Part shown: positions 32,320-43,100 of the stretch, piece after piece
How the letters are laid out: every line of letters starts with the position of its first letter
How positions within the stretch are numbered: the stretch's first letter is position 1
Source: Clostridia bacterium
Lineage (GTDB): Bacteria; Bacillota; Clostridia; Christensenellales; Aristaeellaceae
Direction of reading: 5' to 3'
Length of the DNA stretch: 61,774 nucleotides
Assembly: GCA_017544935.1 (NCBI GenBank)
Contig: JAFYDF010000162.1
Span: 1 to 61,774, forward strand
Made by a program: the position numbers and the translations under genes
Notes under the pieces: generated by a model
What the model was told of the DNA's origin: nothing
The model's database searches: none
Seen by the model: the letters and a program-made list of their open reading frames with translations, nothing else

Positions 32320-33270
32320 TTATTTGCCCTGTGATGCTTTGAGAATAAGGTATTCGTCCATAAATCGTTCGCGAAAATCAGGTGCAGGCTCATCTTTGGC
32401 ATTCCATACCGCATCCAGGGCGCTGCCAAGAATGGGTGGTACATTTGCACGAATCATGTGCGCACGTTTTGAGGCGCGCTCAGTGACGGCCTGGGCATAT
32501 TCCGGATAATTGAGCATGATGCCACCACTCATGACAACATCAAAATCACTGTCAAAATAAGGCTCCGCAGCATAAGTATAGCGTGCGATGGCTTCAGCAC
32601 CGCGCAGCATGATGCTCTTGCTGACGGCGTCTCCGGCTCGGACTCCTTCAAACACTGTGCGTGCAAAAGAAGCGATATAGGCACGCCCGCCGCTGTAAAT
32701 GGCAGGGATGTTCTCCTCAGGTGCTTTTCCCATCTGCATGCGAATCAAATCATACAGAACAGTTTTTTCTCCACGCCCGTCGAGTGCGGCAAAAGCCGCG
32801 CGCAATGCGTCCTGCCCCAGAATATAACCGCTGCCAACGGTATCAACAAGATAGCCGTAGCCACCTATGTGATGGATCCTTCCGCCTACGCGTGCGAACA
32901 GGCAGCTGCCTGTGCCTGCTACAGCGCAGCAGCCGTCTTTACGCCCGATCATTGAAGTGATGATTGCCAAACCGCCATCCTCCCAGCGGATGTTCCATCC
33001 AGCGAATACACGGTTCAGTTCAGGCAGCATCAGGGCACCGTAATAGCGCATGGAACTCTGGGCAACATAAACGGATCGAGGAATTCCTCCCGGGATACTC
33101 TCTGATGTGCGGTGCAGAACGTCAGTCAGATGCGCGACGGTGCGCTCAGGGCCAACATCCATGGCCACACAGCCACGGGTGACATCCCGCAGAAAAATAT
33201 GGCCTGTTTCATCGAAAACAACGGCTTCAGTTTTTGTTCCGCCGCCGTCCAGACCGATATAGAAAGACAT
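32320..33270 (-). CDS. BadF/BadG-family sugar kinase (N-acetylglucosamine kinase-like)
   Basis: 316 residues with the ASKHA fold: phosphate-1 loop FYIGLDGGGTKTEAVVFDE (about 2-20), AVAGTGSCLFAR (about 118-129), GGYGYLVDTVGSGYILGQDAL (about 136-156) and VMSGGIML (about 254-261). Family members phosphorylate GlcNAc or related amino sugars, or act as ATP-dependent activators; with no radical dehydratase beside it, a kinase is preferred. AAAGGAG stands 9 bases before ATG 33270 but touches the ATG at 33279, which decides the start. It runs towards the SRP RNA gene. A paralogue is at 55024-55959. Confidence 0.82.
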   Translation of the reverse strand: MSFYIGLDGGGTKTEAVVFDETGHIFLRDVTRGCVAMDVGPERTVAHLTDVLHRTSESIPGGIPRSVYVAQSSMRYYGALMLPELNRVFAGWNIRWEDGGLAIITSMIGRKDGCCAVAGTGSCLFARVGGRIHHIGGYGYLVDTVGSGYILGQDALRAAFAALDGRGEKTVLYDLIRMQMGKAPEENIPAIYSGGRAYIASFARTVFEGVRAGDAVSKSIMLRGAEAIARYTYAAEPYFDSDFDVVMSGGIMLNYPEYAQAVTERASKRAHMIRANVPPILGSALDAVWNAKDEPAPDFRERFMDEYLILKASQGK

Positions 33271-33391
33271 CGGATGCATCTCCTTTCGATGGGAACGATA
33301 CCCCCGGATACCTGTATTATATCAGACGATTTCACAGCCTGCAAACGAGCCTGAAAGCAGGCGAGAACCAATTGTAAAAACAGTGGATTTA

Positions 33392-33420
33392 TTGTAATTC
33401 TTCCTTATATGTGCTATACT
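33392..33420 (+). promoter_or_regulatory. Promoter of the nucleoside phosphorylase gene
   Basis: TTGTAA (33392-33397) and TATACT (33415-33420) are 17 bases apart, and TGC just before the -10 makes it an extended -10 promoter. It is 33 bases upstream of the ATG. Confidence 0.75.
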
Positions 33421-33452
33421 GAAAATGGTGAAGTATCTTCAAGGAGAAGTGT

Positions 33453-34772
33453 ATGAATTTCCCTGCTATTATTACGGAGAAAAAACTTGGGCATCCGCTT
33501 TCTGATGAGGCGATTGCAACCTTTGTTCGCGGAGCAGCGGACGGCAGTGTGCCCGATTATCAGCTGGCTGCACTGCTTATGGCGATCCGCCTCAACGGTA
33601 TGGATGCGCGGGAAACCACGACGCTGACTATGGAAATGGCACGATCGGGCGATATGCTGCATCCCGATCTGGGCGGCATGGTAGTGGATAAGCATTCCAC
33701 AGGCGGTGTCGGTGACACGACTACATTGGTACTGGTACCTCTGTGCGCGGCCTGCGGAGCGAAGATTGCAAAAATGAGCGGCCGCGGTCTGGGGCATACA
33801 GGCGGTACCGTGGACAAGATGGAATCGATCGGCATGCGTACAGATCTGCCGGAAGATGAATTCCTGCGCCAAGTACGTGAGATCGGATGTGCGGTGGTCG
33901 GGCAGAGTGCTGAACTGGCTCCTGCAGACAAAACGCTTTATGCGCTGCGCGATACTACTTCAACTGTGGACAGCCTGCCGCTGATCGCTTCCAGCATCAT
34001 GAGCAAGAAACTGGCTGCCGGAGCCGAAGGCATCGTGCTGGATGTTAAGGTCGGCTCAGGCGCCATTATGCCCACATATGAGGGCAGCCTGATGCTGGCA
34101 CAGACGATGGTGGAGATCGGCACGCGTGCCGGCCGCCATGTATCGGCACTGCTTACGGGCATGAACGAACCGCTGGGATCGCATGTCGGTAATCGTCTGG
34201 AAGTCAAGGAAGCGATCGAGATCCTGCGCGGGGAAAGCGCCGGACCACTGCTGACAGTATCCCTTCGCCTTGGTGCGCAGTTGCTGATTGCATCGGGACT
34301 GGCTAATACTGCGGCGCAGGGCGAAAAAATGCTGCGTGCCGCACTGGAAGAGGGACGAGGCCTTGAGAAACTTCGTCAGCTGATCCGTGCACAGGGCGGC
34401 GATGAGAGCGTCTGCGATCATCCGCAGGTGCTGGCTGATGCCCCTGTGATCCGGGAGATCATATCGGACGCGGATGGGTATATCGCAGCTATGGATACGA
34501 TGCAGATCGGCTATGCATCACTGGAACTCGGAGCCGGGCGCAAGAAAAAGAGCGATATAATCGATCCGCGCGTGGGCTTTATTGTGAATGCGCGGATAGG
34601 CGATCATGTTGCCTGTGGGCAACCGTTGTATACACTGTATGCGGCAGATACAGACAGCGCTGTACGTGCGGAGCATATGCTGCGCATAGCAATCCATCTG
34701 TCCGATCATTCCGTTCCCCCGGAAAAACTGTTATATGCTCTTGTCACGCCTGAAGGTGTACAGACGTTATAA
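33453..34772 (+). CDS. pdp: Pyrimidine-nucleoside (thymidine) phosphorylase
   Basis: 439 residues. The family signature is unmistakable: DKHSTGGVGDTTTLVL (about 79-94), SGRGLGHTGGTVDKMES (about 109-125) and SIMSKKLAAGAEGIVLDVKVGSGA (about 183-206). It cleaves uridine, thymidine or deoxyuridine with phosphate to free base and (deoxy)ribose 1-phosphate. The sequence does not tell pyrimidine-nucleoside phosphorylase from DeoA for certain; Firmicute context favours Pdp. AAGGAG stands before the ATG. It is followed after 16 bases by a secreted protein gene. Confidence 0.94.
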   Translation: MNFPAIITEKKLGHPLSDEAIATFVRGAADGSVPDYQLAALLMAIRLNGMDARETTTLTMEMARSGDMLHPDLGGMVVDKHSTGGVGDTTTLVLVPLCAACGAKIAKMSGRGLGHTGGTVDKMESIGMRTDLPEDEFLRQVREIGCAVVGQSAELAPADKTLYALRDTTSTVDSLPLIASSIMSKKLAAGAEGIVLDVKVGSGAIMPTYEGSLMLAQTMVEIGTRAGRHVSALLTGMNEPLGSHVGNRLEVKEAIEILRGESAGPLLTVSLRLGAQLLIASGLANTAAQGEKMLRAALEEGRGLEKLRQLIRAQGGDESVCDHPQVLADAPVIREIISDADGYIAAMDTMQIGYASLELGAGRKKKSDIIDPRVGFIVNARIGDHVACGQPLYTLYAADTDSAVRAEHMLRIAIHLSDHSVPPEKLLYALVTPEGVQTL

Positions 34773-34788
34773 AAGAAAGGAAACTGCC

Positions 34789-35913
34789 ATGAAAAAGCTG
34801 TTGTTCGTACTCGTTATTGCCATGCTGCTCTGCCTGACTGCTCTTGCAGATGAAGCCGCGCCCCTGACCGTAGATGAATTGATGGGTTTCTGTGATGCGG
34901 CGGTTGAAGACGTGCTTGCCCGTGCTCCTGTCGCGGGGCAGGAAGCTGAGGATGGCGGATATGTATTTGACTATGGTGATCTGCGCATCTATACTCTTGA
35001 TTCATCCTTTACCGCGGAAAGCCGTGTGACCGGCGTAGAACTGCTTGGCGAAAACGAAGATTTGGACGCTCCCCGCGGTGTTGCTCTCGGAAGCACGCTT
35101 TATGAACTGCTGCCCGCGTATCCGCTGGATAACGAGAATTTGGCCGGCGACTATGACGGGGCTGTGCTCTATATCAGCGGGCTTCTTCCCGGCACGGTCA
35201 ATGCCGGTTATGCTGTCCGTGACGGTGCCCGTGTCAGCCTGGTGGTGTATGAAACTTACACACCTGATGGTGAACGTGCGGAAGTGTGCGGTGTACAGTA
35301 TTCTTTGGAAGACAATACTGTCACGAGTGTGCGCGTACTGCTGAATGCCCGCGAACTGTCTCTGGATGATGCACAGGAAGAACTGGACGCCCTGGCAGCT
35401 CTGCAGGAAAAAGATGAGTACCGTGTTTATCGCTCTGACGATCCCGCTCCGCTGGCCCGGGAGGATCTGACTTTCGGACCTATCGATTTCATCAGTGCGA
35501 CAGCTGATTCGATGACTGCCGTACTGGGTATTGCTGAGAGCGATACCTGGGAAAACGACAGCGAAGGCTTCCTGCGTATTCTGCAGTGGGAAGGCGTTCA
35601 GGCCATCTTCCATTATGACGCTCAGCGCAGCGATGAACAGCTGGCATTGCTTGATATCTATGGCGAGAAGCTCGAAGGACCGCGGAATCTGCATATGGAC
35701 GATGACATTGAAAGCGTCCTTGAACGTTTCCCGCAGGAGAACCCGATCGGCGTGCTGTACGGAGATGGAGAGAATGCACCCTATGGCCTGCTCGAACTGA
35801 ATGACGGCGGTGCCTCCATCGTGTATGCAGTCGAGGTTGAGGAAGGCTCTGTACTGCTCTCACTTACGTTTGTAGGAGACCGTCTTGCAGATATGACCTG
35901 TTCCGTCCTCTGA
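34789..35913 (+). CDS. Secreted acidic protein of unknown function
   Basis: 374 residues. A clear signal peptide (MKKLLFVLVIAMLLCLTALA) is cut probably before DEAAPLT. The mature chain is strongly acidic and Leu/Asp/Glu rich. Two similar halves are hinted at by GVALGSTLYELLPAYP (about 100-115) and DDDIESVLERFP (about 304-315), each followed by a tyrosine-containing strand with LYG/LYIS, so it may hold two copies of one small beta-rich domain. I do not recognise the family. AAAGGAAA stands before ATG 34789. It may share the promoter of pdp. Confidence 0.75.
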   Translation: MKKLLFVLVIAMLLCLTALADEAAPLTVDELMGFCDAAVEDVLARAPVAGQEAEDGGYVFDYGDLRIYTLDSSFTAESRVTGVELLGENEDLDAPRGVALGSTLYELLPAYPLDNENLAGDYDGAVLYISGLLPGTVNAGYAVRDGARVSLVVYETYTPDGERAEVCGVQYSLEDNTVTSVRVLLNARELSLDDAQEELDALAALQEKDEYRVYRSDDPAPLAREDLTFGPIDFISATADSMTAVLGIAESDTWENDSEGFLRILQWEGVQAIFHYDAQRSDEQLALLDIYGEKLEGPRNLHMDDDIESVLERFPQENPIGVLYGDGENAPYGLLELNDGGASIVYAVEVEEGSVLLSLTFVGDRLADMTCSVL

Positions 35914-35956
35914 TGTTTCAATTGAGTGGATGCTGAACGCATCAGTATCCTTTCTG

Positions 35957-35962
35957 TATAAT
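35957..35962 (+). promoter_or_regulatory. -10 element upstream of the TPR-like repeat protein gene
   Basis: A perfect TATAAT lies 50 bases before the start at 36012. The -35 region is weak (CTGAAC at 35933-35938, 18 bases away), so this promoter call is tentative. Confidence 0.4.
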
Positions 35963-36011
35963 TCTGTTTTGAAAAGCGGCGCTGTTGCCGTATTATCTGG
36001 AGGCCGTTTGT

Positions 36012-38897
36012 ATGAAGATCGACCTGACCTGCCCTGTGGAGCTGTGGCACTATGCATTGCCTACAGAACAATATCCGGTCTGTCGGTTGCAGCTGTTTAA
36101 TCTGACCGAGAAGACAGTTGTCAGCGTACAGGCAATATTTTCCTGCTATGATCAGACGGGGACACTATCCTCCCGCCAGGTTGAGCGCGTACAGGGACTG
36201 TCCGGCCCCTCCCGCAGTGCTTTTGAATTGGCTGTGGTTGTGGAAAACGGGGCACATGCTGCAGGCATGGATTTCTCAATCGAGAAGGTTTGGTTTGACG
36301 ATGGAACGGTCTGGCGGCACAGTGCTGAGCATATTAGCGAGTTCACTCCGAACCCGCTGTATGATGCACATCGTCTGGAAGTGCTCCGTTCACTTGCAGG
36401 TGCGGATGCTGCCGGCTATCCGACCGATCAGGGAGCTGTCTGGACCTGCGTATGCGGACGTCCTAATGCTGCTGCTTCTGATACCTGCCGTCGCTGCGGA
36501 CGTTCCAAGCAGGAAGTGTTCAAGCGCTTTAATGAGGCCACAGTAGAAACGGTGATCTTCGAGCGGGAGAACGCCGCCGAAGAAGCGGATCGCCAGGCGC
36601 GCGAGTCAGCAAGAAGACAGGCCGAAGAAGAAGATATGGTTCGCCGCAAGAAGCGCCGTGCTCGTCGCCGTGTTGTGGGAACGATTATCGGGCTGCTGCT
36701 GGTAGCAGTGCTTGCATTCGGCGTTTATTTCCATGGAATCCCATTCTATAAATTCTATACAGCTGAGCGTCAGCTGGAGAACGGCGTATACACCACGGCA
36801 CGTACGACATTTGAAGAATTGGCTGCCCAGCGCGGTGTGCGTAGCCTGCCGGTCAAGATTGAAACCATTGGTCTGGATGTTGACCTGATGGATATGCAGC
36901 TTTATTACCGTAGTGCTGAACTGGCTCAGGAATGCACTTACCGCCAAGCCGGAGAGACCATGGCGGTAGGCACGATCCCTGCTCTGCGCACCGCGCAGGA
37001 TGCCTTTGAGACATTGGGAGATTACCGCGACAGTGCAACTCAGGCGAAGGAGACGCGCTACCGCCGCGCAGGCCTGCTGGCAGCTTCAAAACAGTATGAA
37101 AGTGCAGTTGCTCTCTACGGTGAAATCACCAGTTACCGAGATTCGGCCGCTCAGCGCAGCATGGTAATATACCAGTGGGCATCGCAGTTGATGGAAGCAT
37201 TCGATTATGCAGGTGCCCGGGAAAAATTCCTGACTCTTGGCAATTACAGCGATTCCGCACGCCGTGCACAGCTGTGCCTGTATCAGCCGGCACTGGATGC
37301 TATTGAGACTGGAGATTACCTTCGTGCAATCGAATTGCTGACTCAGCTGGACGCGGGGTTTGAAAGCACTGCTGTGCGTTTGCAGGAAGCATATTACGGC
37401 GCTGCCGGGGACTTCTTTGCCGCACAAGACTACGAGACGGCTGCTGAATACTATCTTCTGGCCGGAGATTATCTGGATGCCTATCTGCAGGCTGCTGCTT
37501 GCCTGTACGAACCGGCAGTGGCTCTCTTCGAAGAGGGAAATTATATAGAGGCAAAGGCGGCATTTGATAAGATCCCCGCATACAAGGATGCACTGACTTA
37601 TTCATGGCGCTGCTGTGCCGCACTGGGCGAAGCCGCTATGGATGCGGGCGATTATGAAACCGCACGTGCTTATCTGGGTGAGGCGCTGGATTACGAACCC
37701 GCGCAGGCACTGTTCCTTGAAGCAACATATCTGCCTGCTGCTGCGCTGCAGGAGGCAGGTGATCCGAATGGCGCTTTGGAACTCTTTGAAACCATTCTTG
37801 GCTATCGTGATGCAGATGAGCGGATTCGCAGCATACGTTATGCGCAGGCTATTGAACTGATGAATTCCCGTGACTATGCGGCAGCAGCCGAAGCTTTTGA
37901 GGCATTGGGTGATTACCGCGAGAGTGCGGAAGAGGCTTTGAACGCACGTTACGGTTACGCAATGCAGCTGCTGGATAATGGTGAATACACTGAGGCTATT
38001 GCCGCTTTTGAGGCACTGGATGGATATCTGTCCAGCGCGAATGCCATTCAGCGCGCACAGTATGGGCTAGGTACTGACGCGCTGGCAGAAGGTGATACGG
38101 CAGCCGCTGCAGAGTATTTCCGCCTGGCCGGAGATTACGAGGATGCTCCTGAACTGTTTGAAAGCAGTATTTACAAAATGGCGCTCGAAGCGCTGGACGC
38201 AGGAGAAAGCGAAAAGGCAGCGGCCCTGCTCGAGCAGATTCCGGATTATGCAGATGCGGATATGCTCCGTCGCGAGAGCGTTTACCGTACGGCGGAAAAC
38301 CTGCAGGAAGCCGGCGATCTCAGCCAGGCGGCGAAACTGTTTGCATCTATCAGTGGACACGAGGATGCTGCAGAGCGCGCAGCAGCCTGCTATGACGCCT
38401 ATTATGCCGAAGCCTATAACACTGCAAAAGCAGCCATGGAGCGCAAGGATTATTCCACTGCAATCGCTGCCCTGGAAAGTGTTTCTCGCGAGAATGCTGG
38501 CATGGCATATGCCGATATCGAGCATATGTACAAAGAAGCCAATTACCAATATGCCAACCGCCTGTTTGAGGATAAGAAGCCATACGAGGCACTGGTGTAT
38601 TACCGCCATATTCCGGATTACCGTGATGTGGCGCAGAAACTGGACCGTGTTTGCTACCGGATTCTGGGCAGATGGGAAAGCGTGACCGGGGTGCATATGG
38701 AATTCCGTGAAGACGGCACCTGTACTATTAACGGGCGCGATTATTACTTCCGTGCGACGACCTATGCATTTTATGCAGGAGACAGGCCTGACGAAATGGT
38801 CAATGAATGGACAATTTATTCCTGCACGGAAAAAGCTCTTTCCATCATGAACAACCGCACCAAAGCGCAGTATAAGCTGACGCGCATTACAGAATGA
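36012..38897 (+). CDS. Zinc-finger, membrane-anchored TPR-like repeat protein
   Basis: 961 residues. Residues 1-140 are a beta-rich cytosolic domain. A zinc finger follows: W144, C146, C148, N152, C159, C162, which resembles the RanBP2 type (W-x-C-x-C-x3-N-x6-C-x2-C). A basic, coiled segment (about 175-218) leads to one membrane helix (about 221-241). The outside part (about 245-880) holds about fifteen helical repeats of 38-40 residues with a GDYxxA...F..LGDYRDA pattern, akin to TPR/Sel1-type repeats. The C-terminal 80 residues form a lipocalin-like DGT-x-N-x-x-x-YY domain. GGAGG is 8 bases before ATG 36012. Its last bases overlap the acyltransferase gene. Confidence 0.78.
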   Translation: MKIDLTCPVELWHYALPTEQYPVCRLQLFNLTEKTVVSVQAIFSCYDQTGTLSSRQVERVQGLSGPSRSAFELAVVVENGAHAAGMDFSIEKVWFDDGTVWRHSAEHISEFTPNPLYDAHRLEVLRSLAGADAAGYPTDQGAVWTCVCGRPNAAASDTCRRCGRSKQEVFKRFNEATVETVIFERENAAEEADRQARESARRQAEEEDMVRRKKRRARRRVVGTIIGLLLVAVLAFGVYFHGIPFYKFYTAERQLENGVYTTARTTFEELAAQRGVRSLPVKIETIGLDVDLMDMQLYYRSAELAQECTYRQAGETMAVGTIPALRTAQDAFETLGDYRDSATQAKETRYRRAGLLAASKQYESAVALYGEITSYRDSAAQRSMVIYQWASQLMEAFDYAGAREKFLTLGNYSDSARRAQLCLYQPALDAIETGDYLRAIELLTQLDAGFESTAVRLQEAYYGAAGDFFAAQDYETAAEYYLLAGDYLDAYLQAAACLYEPAVALFEEGNYIEAKAAFDKIPAYKDALTYSWRCCAALGEAAMDAGDYETARAYLGEALDYEPAQALFLEATYLPAAALQEAGDPNGALELFETILGYRDADERIRSIRYAQAIELMNSRDYAAAAEAFEALGDYRESAEEALNARYGYAMQLLDNGEYTEAIAAFEALDGYLSSANAIQRAQYGLGTDALAEGDTAAAAEYFRLAGDYEDAPELFESSIYKMALEALDAGESEKAAALLEQIPDYADADMLRRESVYRTAENLQEAGDLSQAAKLFASISGHEDAAERAAACYDAYYAEAYNTAKAAMERKDYSTAIAALESVSRENAGMAYADIEHMYKEANYQYANRLFEDKKPYEALVYYRHIPDYRDVAQKLDRVCYRILGRWESVTGVHMEFREDGTCTINGRDYYFRATTYAFYAGDRPDEMVNEWTIYSCTEKALSIMNNRTKAQYKLTRITE

Positions 38898-40117
38898 GCG
38901 GCATTGTACAGCGTTATCTGGCATATACAGAAACAGAGCGCGATAAACGTCTTCCGGCACTGGACGGGGCTCGCGTGCTGTTTGTGTTGTTTGTAGGTGC
39001 CTATCATATCTGGCAACAAAGCTGGCTTACGCCTGTAATCAGAATCTCAGGACATATAATTTCGTTGGATCCGTTGCTGCGCTCAGGCTATCTGTGGGTA
39101 GATGCTATGTTGCTTCTCAGCGGTTTTCTGCTTTACTGGCCCTGTGCCGAAGCTGTGGAAGACGGACGGCCTCTACCGGCGATCGGTGCCTTTTATAAAC
39201 GCAGGCTGCTGCGTATCGTACCGTCATACTATCTGTGTGTGCTGCTGATGCTTTTCCTGGTCGCACTTCCTAATGGAAGTTATCGGCTGCAGGATGGCAC
39301 GCTGAATACTGGCCGTATGCTGCGTGATCTGGCTGCGCATGCTACCTTTACACATAATCTGTTTGCCTTCAGTTACACGGGTTCACCGCTGAATGGGGCG
39401 TTGTGGACACTGGGCGTGGAAATGCAGTTTTACCTGTTGTTTCCATTTGTTGCGCGCCTGTTCCGGCGCTGGCCGGCCTTTACTTGGCTGCTCATGACTG
39501 CTGCAGCTTTCATGTACCGCGGATGGGTCAAAACATTGCCAGACACAACACTGTACTTCAACCAGCTTCCTGCTATGCTGGATGTTTATGCAAACGGAAT
39601 GGCAGCCGCTGCCATATATTCTGCGCTGAAACGCCGGATGAAACAGGACAGATGGACAGCTGCGCTTTTTACCGTGATACTGTGTATAGCAGTATGCGGG
39701 CTGCGGTTACTTGTAAAGACGCAGGCCAGCATAACCGGTTATGAAAACATCCGCATGGGTCAGATGACGCATCGTTTTCCCTTGTCTGTTCTGGCAGCAC
39801 TCAGCCTGCTGGGCGTTCTGTTTGGTATACGTCCGCTGCGTCTGCTGCTTGGTAACCGTGTGACAGCTGTGCTGGCAGCAGTTTCCTATCAGTTTTATAT
39901 GTATCACCAGCCTTTGGCAGTACAACTGAAAGCGTGGGGGATTCCCGCCTCGGTTAATCCTTCACCGTGGATGAGCGGCGAGAGATCGTGGCAGATTCTC
40001 TATACTGTGTTGTGCTTTGCCGGAGCGCTGGCGATTTCTGCATTGATCACCTATGCATTTGAGCGGCCCATTGTCCGCCTGGGACGTGGAAAGAAGCCGC
40101 GGAGGAGGAAAGCATGA
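38894..40117 (+). CDS. Membrane-bound acyltransferase family 3 (OafA-like)
   Basis: 407 residues with about ten membrane helices. Family 3 motifs: RLPALDGARVLFVLFVGAYH (about 18-37, with the conserved His at the end), LWVDAMLLLSGFLLYWPC (about 66-83), FYKRRLLRIVPSYYLC (about 97-112, the RxxR motif) and LWTLGVEMQFYLLFP (about 169-183). These enzymes carry an acyl group, often acetate, across the membrane to surface glycans or peptidoglycan. It overlaps both neighbours by four bases, so it is coupled to the repeat protein before and the SpoIID protein after it. Confidence 0.88.
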   Translation: MSGIVQRYLAYTETERDKRLPALDGARVLFVLFVGAYHIWQQSWLTPVIRISGHIISLDPLLRSGYLWVDAMLLLSGFLLYWPCAEAVEDGRPLPAIGAFYKRRLLRIVPSYYLCVLLMLFLVALPNGSYRLQDGTLNTGRMLRDLAAHATFTHNLFAFSYTGSPLNGALWTLGVEMQFYLLFPFVARLFRRWPAFTWLLMTAAAFMYRGWVKTLPDTTLYFNQLPAMLDVYANGMAAAAIYSALKRRMKQDRWTAALFTVILCIAVCGLRLLVKTQASITGYENIRMGQMTHRFPLSVLAALSLLGVLFGIRPLRLLLGNRVTAVLAAVSYQFYMYHQPLAVQLKAWGIPASVNPSPWMSGERSWQILYTVLCFAGALAISALITYAFERPIVRLGRGKKPRRRKA

Positions 40118-43100
40118 AAGCGTTGATGCGCAGAGGCTTTGCCCTGCTGCTGGTCCTATGCCTGCTGCCGCTGGCTGGCAGTACTGCGGAAGATCGTGTA
40201 TTGAATGGCGTGGTGCGCGTCTGGCTGTCCTCCATGGGGCAGATCAGTCAGGTGGATATGACTGTCTCTGGCAGCTATTCATTGGATGGAACAGTCGCAA
40301 CTGCCCTGCCTTCCGGCACTAGCCTGCGTGTGACGATGAATACGTCAAACGGGCATTTAACGCTGACACGCAGCGGTGTTTCATCTGACATGGGCACTGA
40401 TTTTCGTCTCCTGCGGCATGGCGAGGAAGAGTCCTGTGGCGTAGTGATTTCACAGGCGCGTACTTCTAACCGCTATCCGGGCGATATCCGCTTTCTGTCA
40501 GTACAGAGCGGCGGTGCATACCGGCTGTATGTGATTGCGCATGTATTCATGGAGGATTATCTCCGCGGTGTACTTCCTTATGAGATGGGCAGCAGTGCAC
40601 CTTTGGAAGCTCTTAAGGCACAGTGCATCTCAGCTCGTACCTATACGCTCAGAGCGATGCAGGCAGCCAGTGCCCGCACCTATGATGTGGTCGATACCAC
40701 AAGCGATCAGGTATACAATGGGACGCCTTCCGGAAATGCGGCATGTGTTACTGCCGTACAGGAAACGCGTGGAATAGTACTGCTGAATGGGACTGCTTTT
40801 GCCGCTACATATTACACGGCTTCCAATGGCGGGCAAAGTGAATCAGTGCATAATATATGGGGCTCGAACGGATACCCGTACCTGCGTGTCAAGGACGATC
40901 CTTATGATCTTGGCAATACAGCCTCTCAGACCCGCAGTTTCTTTGTTTCCGCCTCCGGCGCACAGACCGCTGCTCTTGCGGAACTGCTGAACGCTAAAGC
41001 GAAAACTGTATTCTCAGCTTCAAACGCTGTTGTAACGGCGGTTACGAATGTGCTTCTGCATACGCCGCGATACGCGGAGCCCAGCCGCCTGTATACCAAG
41101 ATGGACTTTGATGTGACTGCAACATGTGATGGTATTTCCCGTACGGGGCGCCTGACATTTGACATCTTCAGCGAACTGGAAAGTCCGCTGTCCATGAGCA
41201 TAAACAGTGACAATAACGAACTGTGGAGCGTGACGCCTTCTGCCGGCGGTTTCACGGTCACGGCAAGACGATTTGGACATGGCGCAGGGCTGAGCCAGCG
41301 TGGTGCCATGAGAATGGCAGCGCTCGGATACAATTGCGAACAAATCCTTGCCTTCTATTATGAGGGATGTACCTGCGCAGGCTATACGCTGGTACGCACA
41401 CTGCGCGGTGCACTGGGAAGCGGTTCGTCTGCAGAAACAACACGTACCGAAGCACCTGCAGCAATCACGAACAGCGGCGCGACTGCTGCGATTGTACAGG
41501 TCTCTTCCATGCAGGCATCCTTGCCTTTGCGTGTTGCGGCATCCAGTACTGCAAGCATTATTGCGGGGATACCTCATGGTGCTGTCGTCACTTTGCATGC
41601 GGCTGTTGGCAACTGGTATTTGGCGACTTACGGAGAACTGACAGGATATGTCTCCACAGATGGCTTGCGTCTGCTGGGATTGCCGGATGGGCAACAACCA
41701 GCTGTAACCACACTGACGGCTTATGGAACGGCACAGGGAGACCAGCTGAATCTGCGTCAGGGTGCAGGCACTTCCTATGCCTCACTGATACAGATCCCTG
41801 CAGGTGCGGAACTCCCGCTGCTTTCGGTCAGCAATGGCTGGGCAAAGACCCAGTATGGTGCACTGACGGGTTATGTCAGCATGAATTATATTAAGCGTAC
41901 TGACCGCTATGCCGGAACAGCTGCTGAGCCTTCTGCATCCGGTGCACAGCTGACAGCGGACAGTCCACTGTATATGTCACCGTCGCGCAGCGCACATCAG
42001 GCGATGCAGCTGCAGGCGGGAGATCAGGTCATCATTAAGTATGATGACGGATCATGGAGCACTGTATGGACTAACGGGTTGACCGGCTACGTGCCCAGCG
42101 CACTGCTGAATCTGACAGGGACAACTGCTCCTGAGACCGCGGATACACTGCAGAACGGCGAACAGTATGCGACAGTACACTCCACGTCTTCTTCTCTGAA
42201 CCTGCGTGCACAGGCCAGCATGAACAGTGAAATCCTGGCAGAGATCCCCTATGGAGAAAAGGTCATCGTATCGTCGTTGGGCGATACCTGGTGCCGTGTT
42301 CGCTGGCATGGCGTAGAAGGCTGGTGCATGCGTACGTATCTGCAGCTGAGCAGCGAACAACAGGAACAGACGAACCTTACCGCTATTGTGACGACTGCTT
42401 CTGGCAGCCTGAACCTGCGTAAGTCTGACTCCACGAATTCCTCGATCCTGACCACGATCCCACGCAATGCGACCATTTCTGTACTTGAACGTGGTACGAC
42501 ATGGAGCAAGGTGACTTACGGCGGGTTTATCGGGTATGTGATGAGCAAGTTTCTGACCTTTGGCAACACGTCCGCAACGCCAGTCCCTACTGCTGTTCCT
42601 GTCGTAACACCAGTACCGACGACTGTAACTAATTCTGGAACGGCGCGTGTCACGACTGCTTCGGGCAGCCTGAATCTGCGCAAGGAACCGGCCAGTGGGA
42701 ATAATATTATTGCACGCATCCCGCGGAATGCGATCGTACAGGTGCTAAGTATCAGCGGAACATGGACGCGAGTCAGCTATAACGGCCATACCGGTTATGT
42801 AATGAGCACATTCCTGACATATATCAATAATGCTGGCGCGACGGCTACACCGGCACCGGCAGTCACAGCTGCACCGACAATACCGTCCACAGCAGCCTAT
42901 GCGCGAGTGACGACTGCTTCTGGCAGCCTGAACCTGCGCAAAGCGGCACGTTCCTCGGCAAGCATTCTTACCCAGATTCCGCAGTATACTGTTGTAGCGG
43001 TTGAGGAACGTCTGGGCACCTGGACACGTGTTACATATAATGGACGCACCGGTTATGTAATGACGACCTTCCTGACATTCGTGGATGTGGAAGCTACATC

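Noticed and set aside
38067..38960. A 297-codon minus-strand frame within the repeat protein gene
   Set aside because: Antisense shadow over a repetitive coding region; spans the gene boundary with no ribosome binding site.
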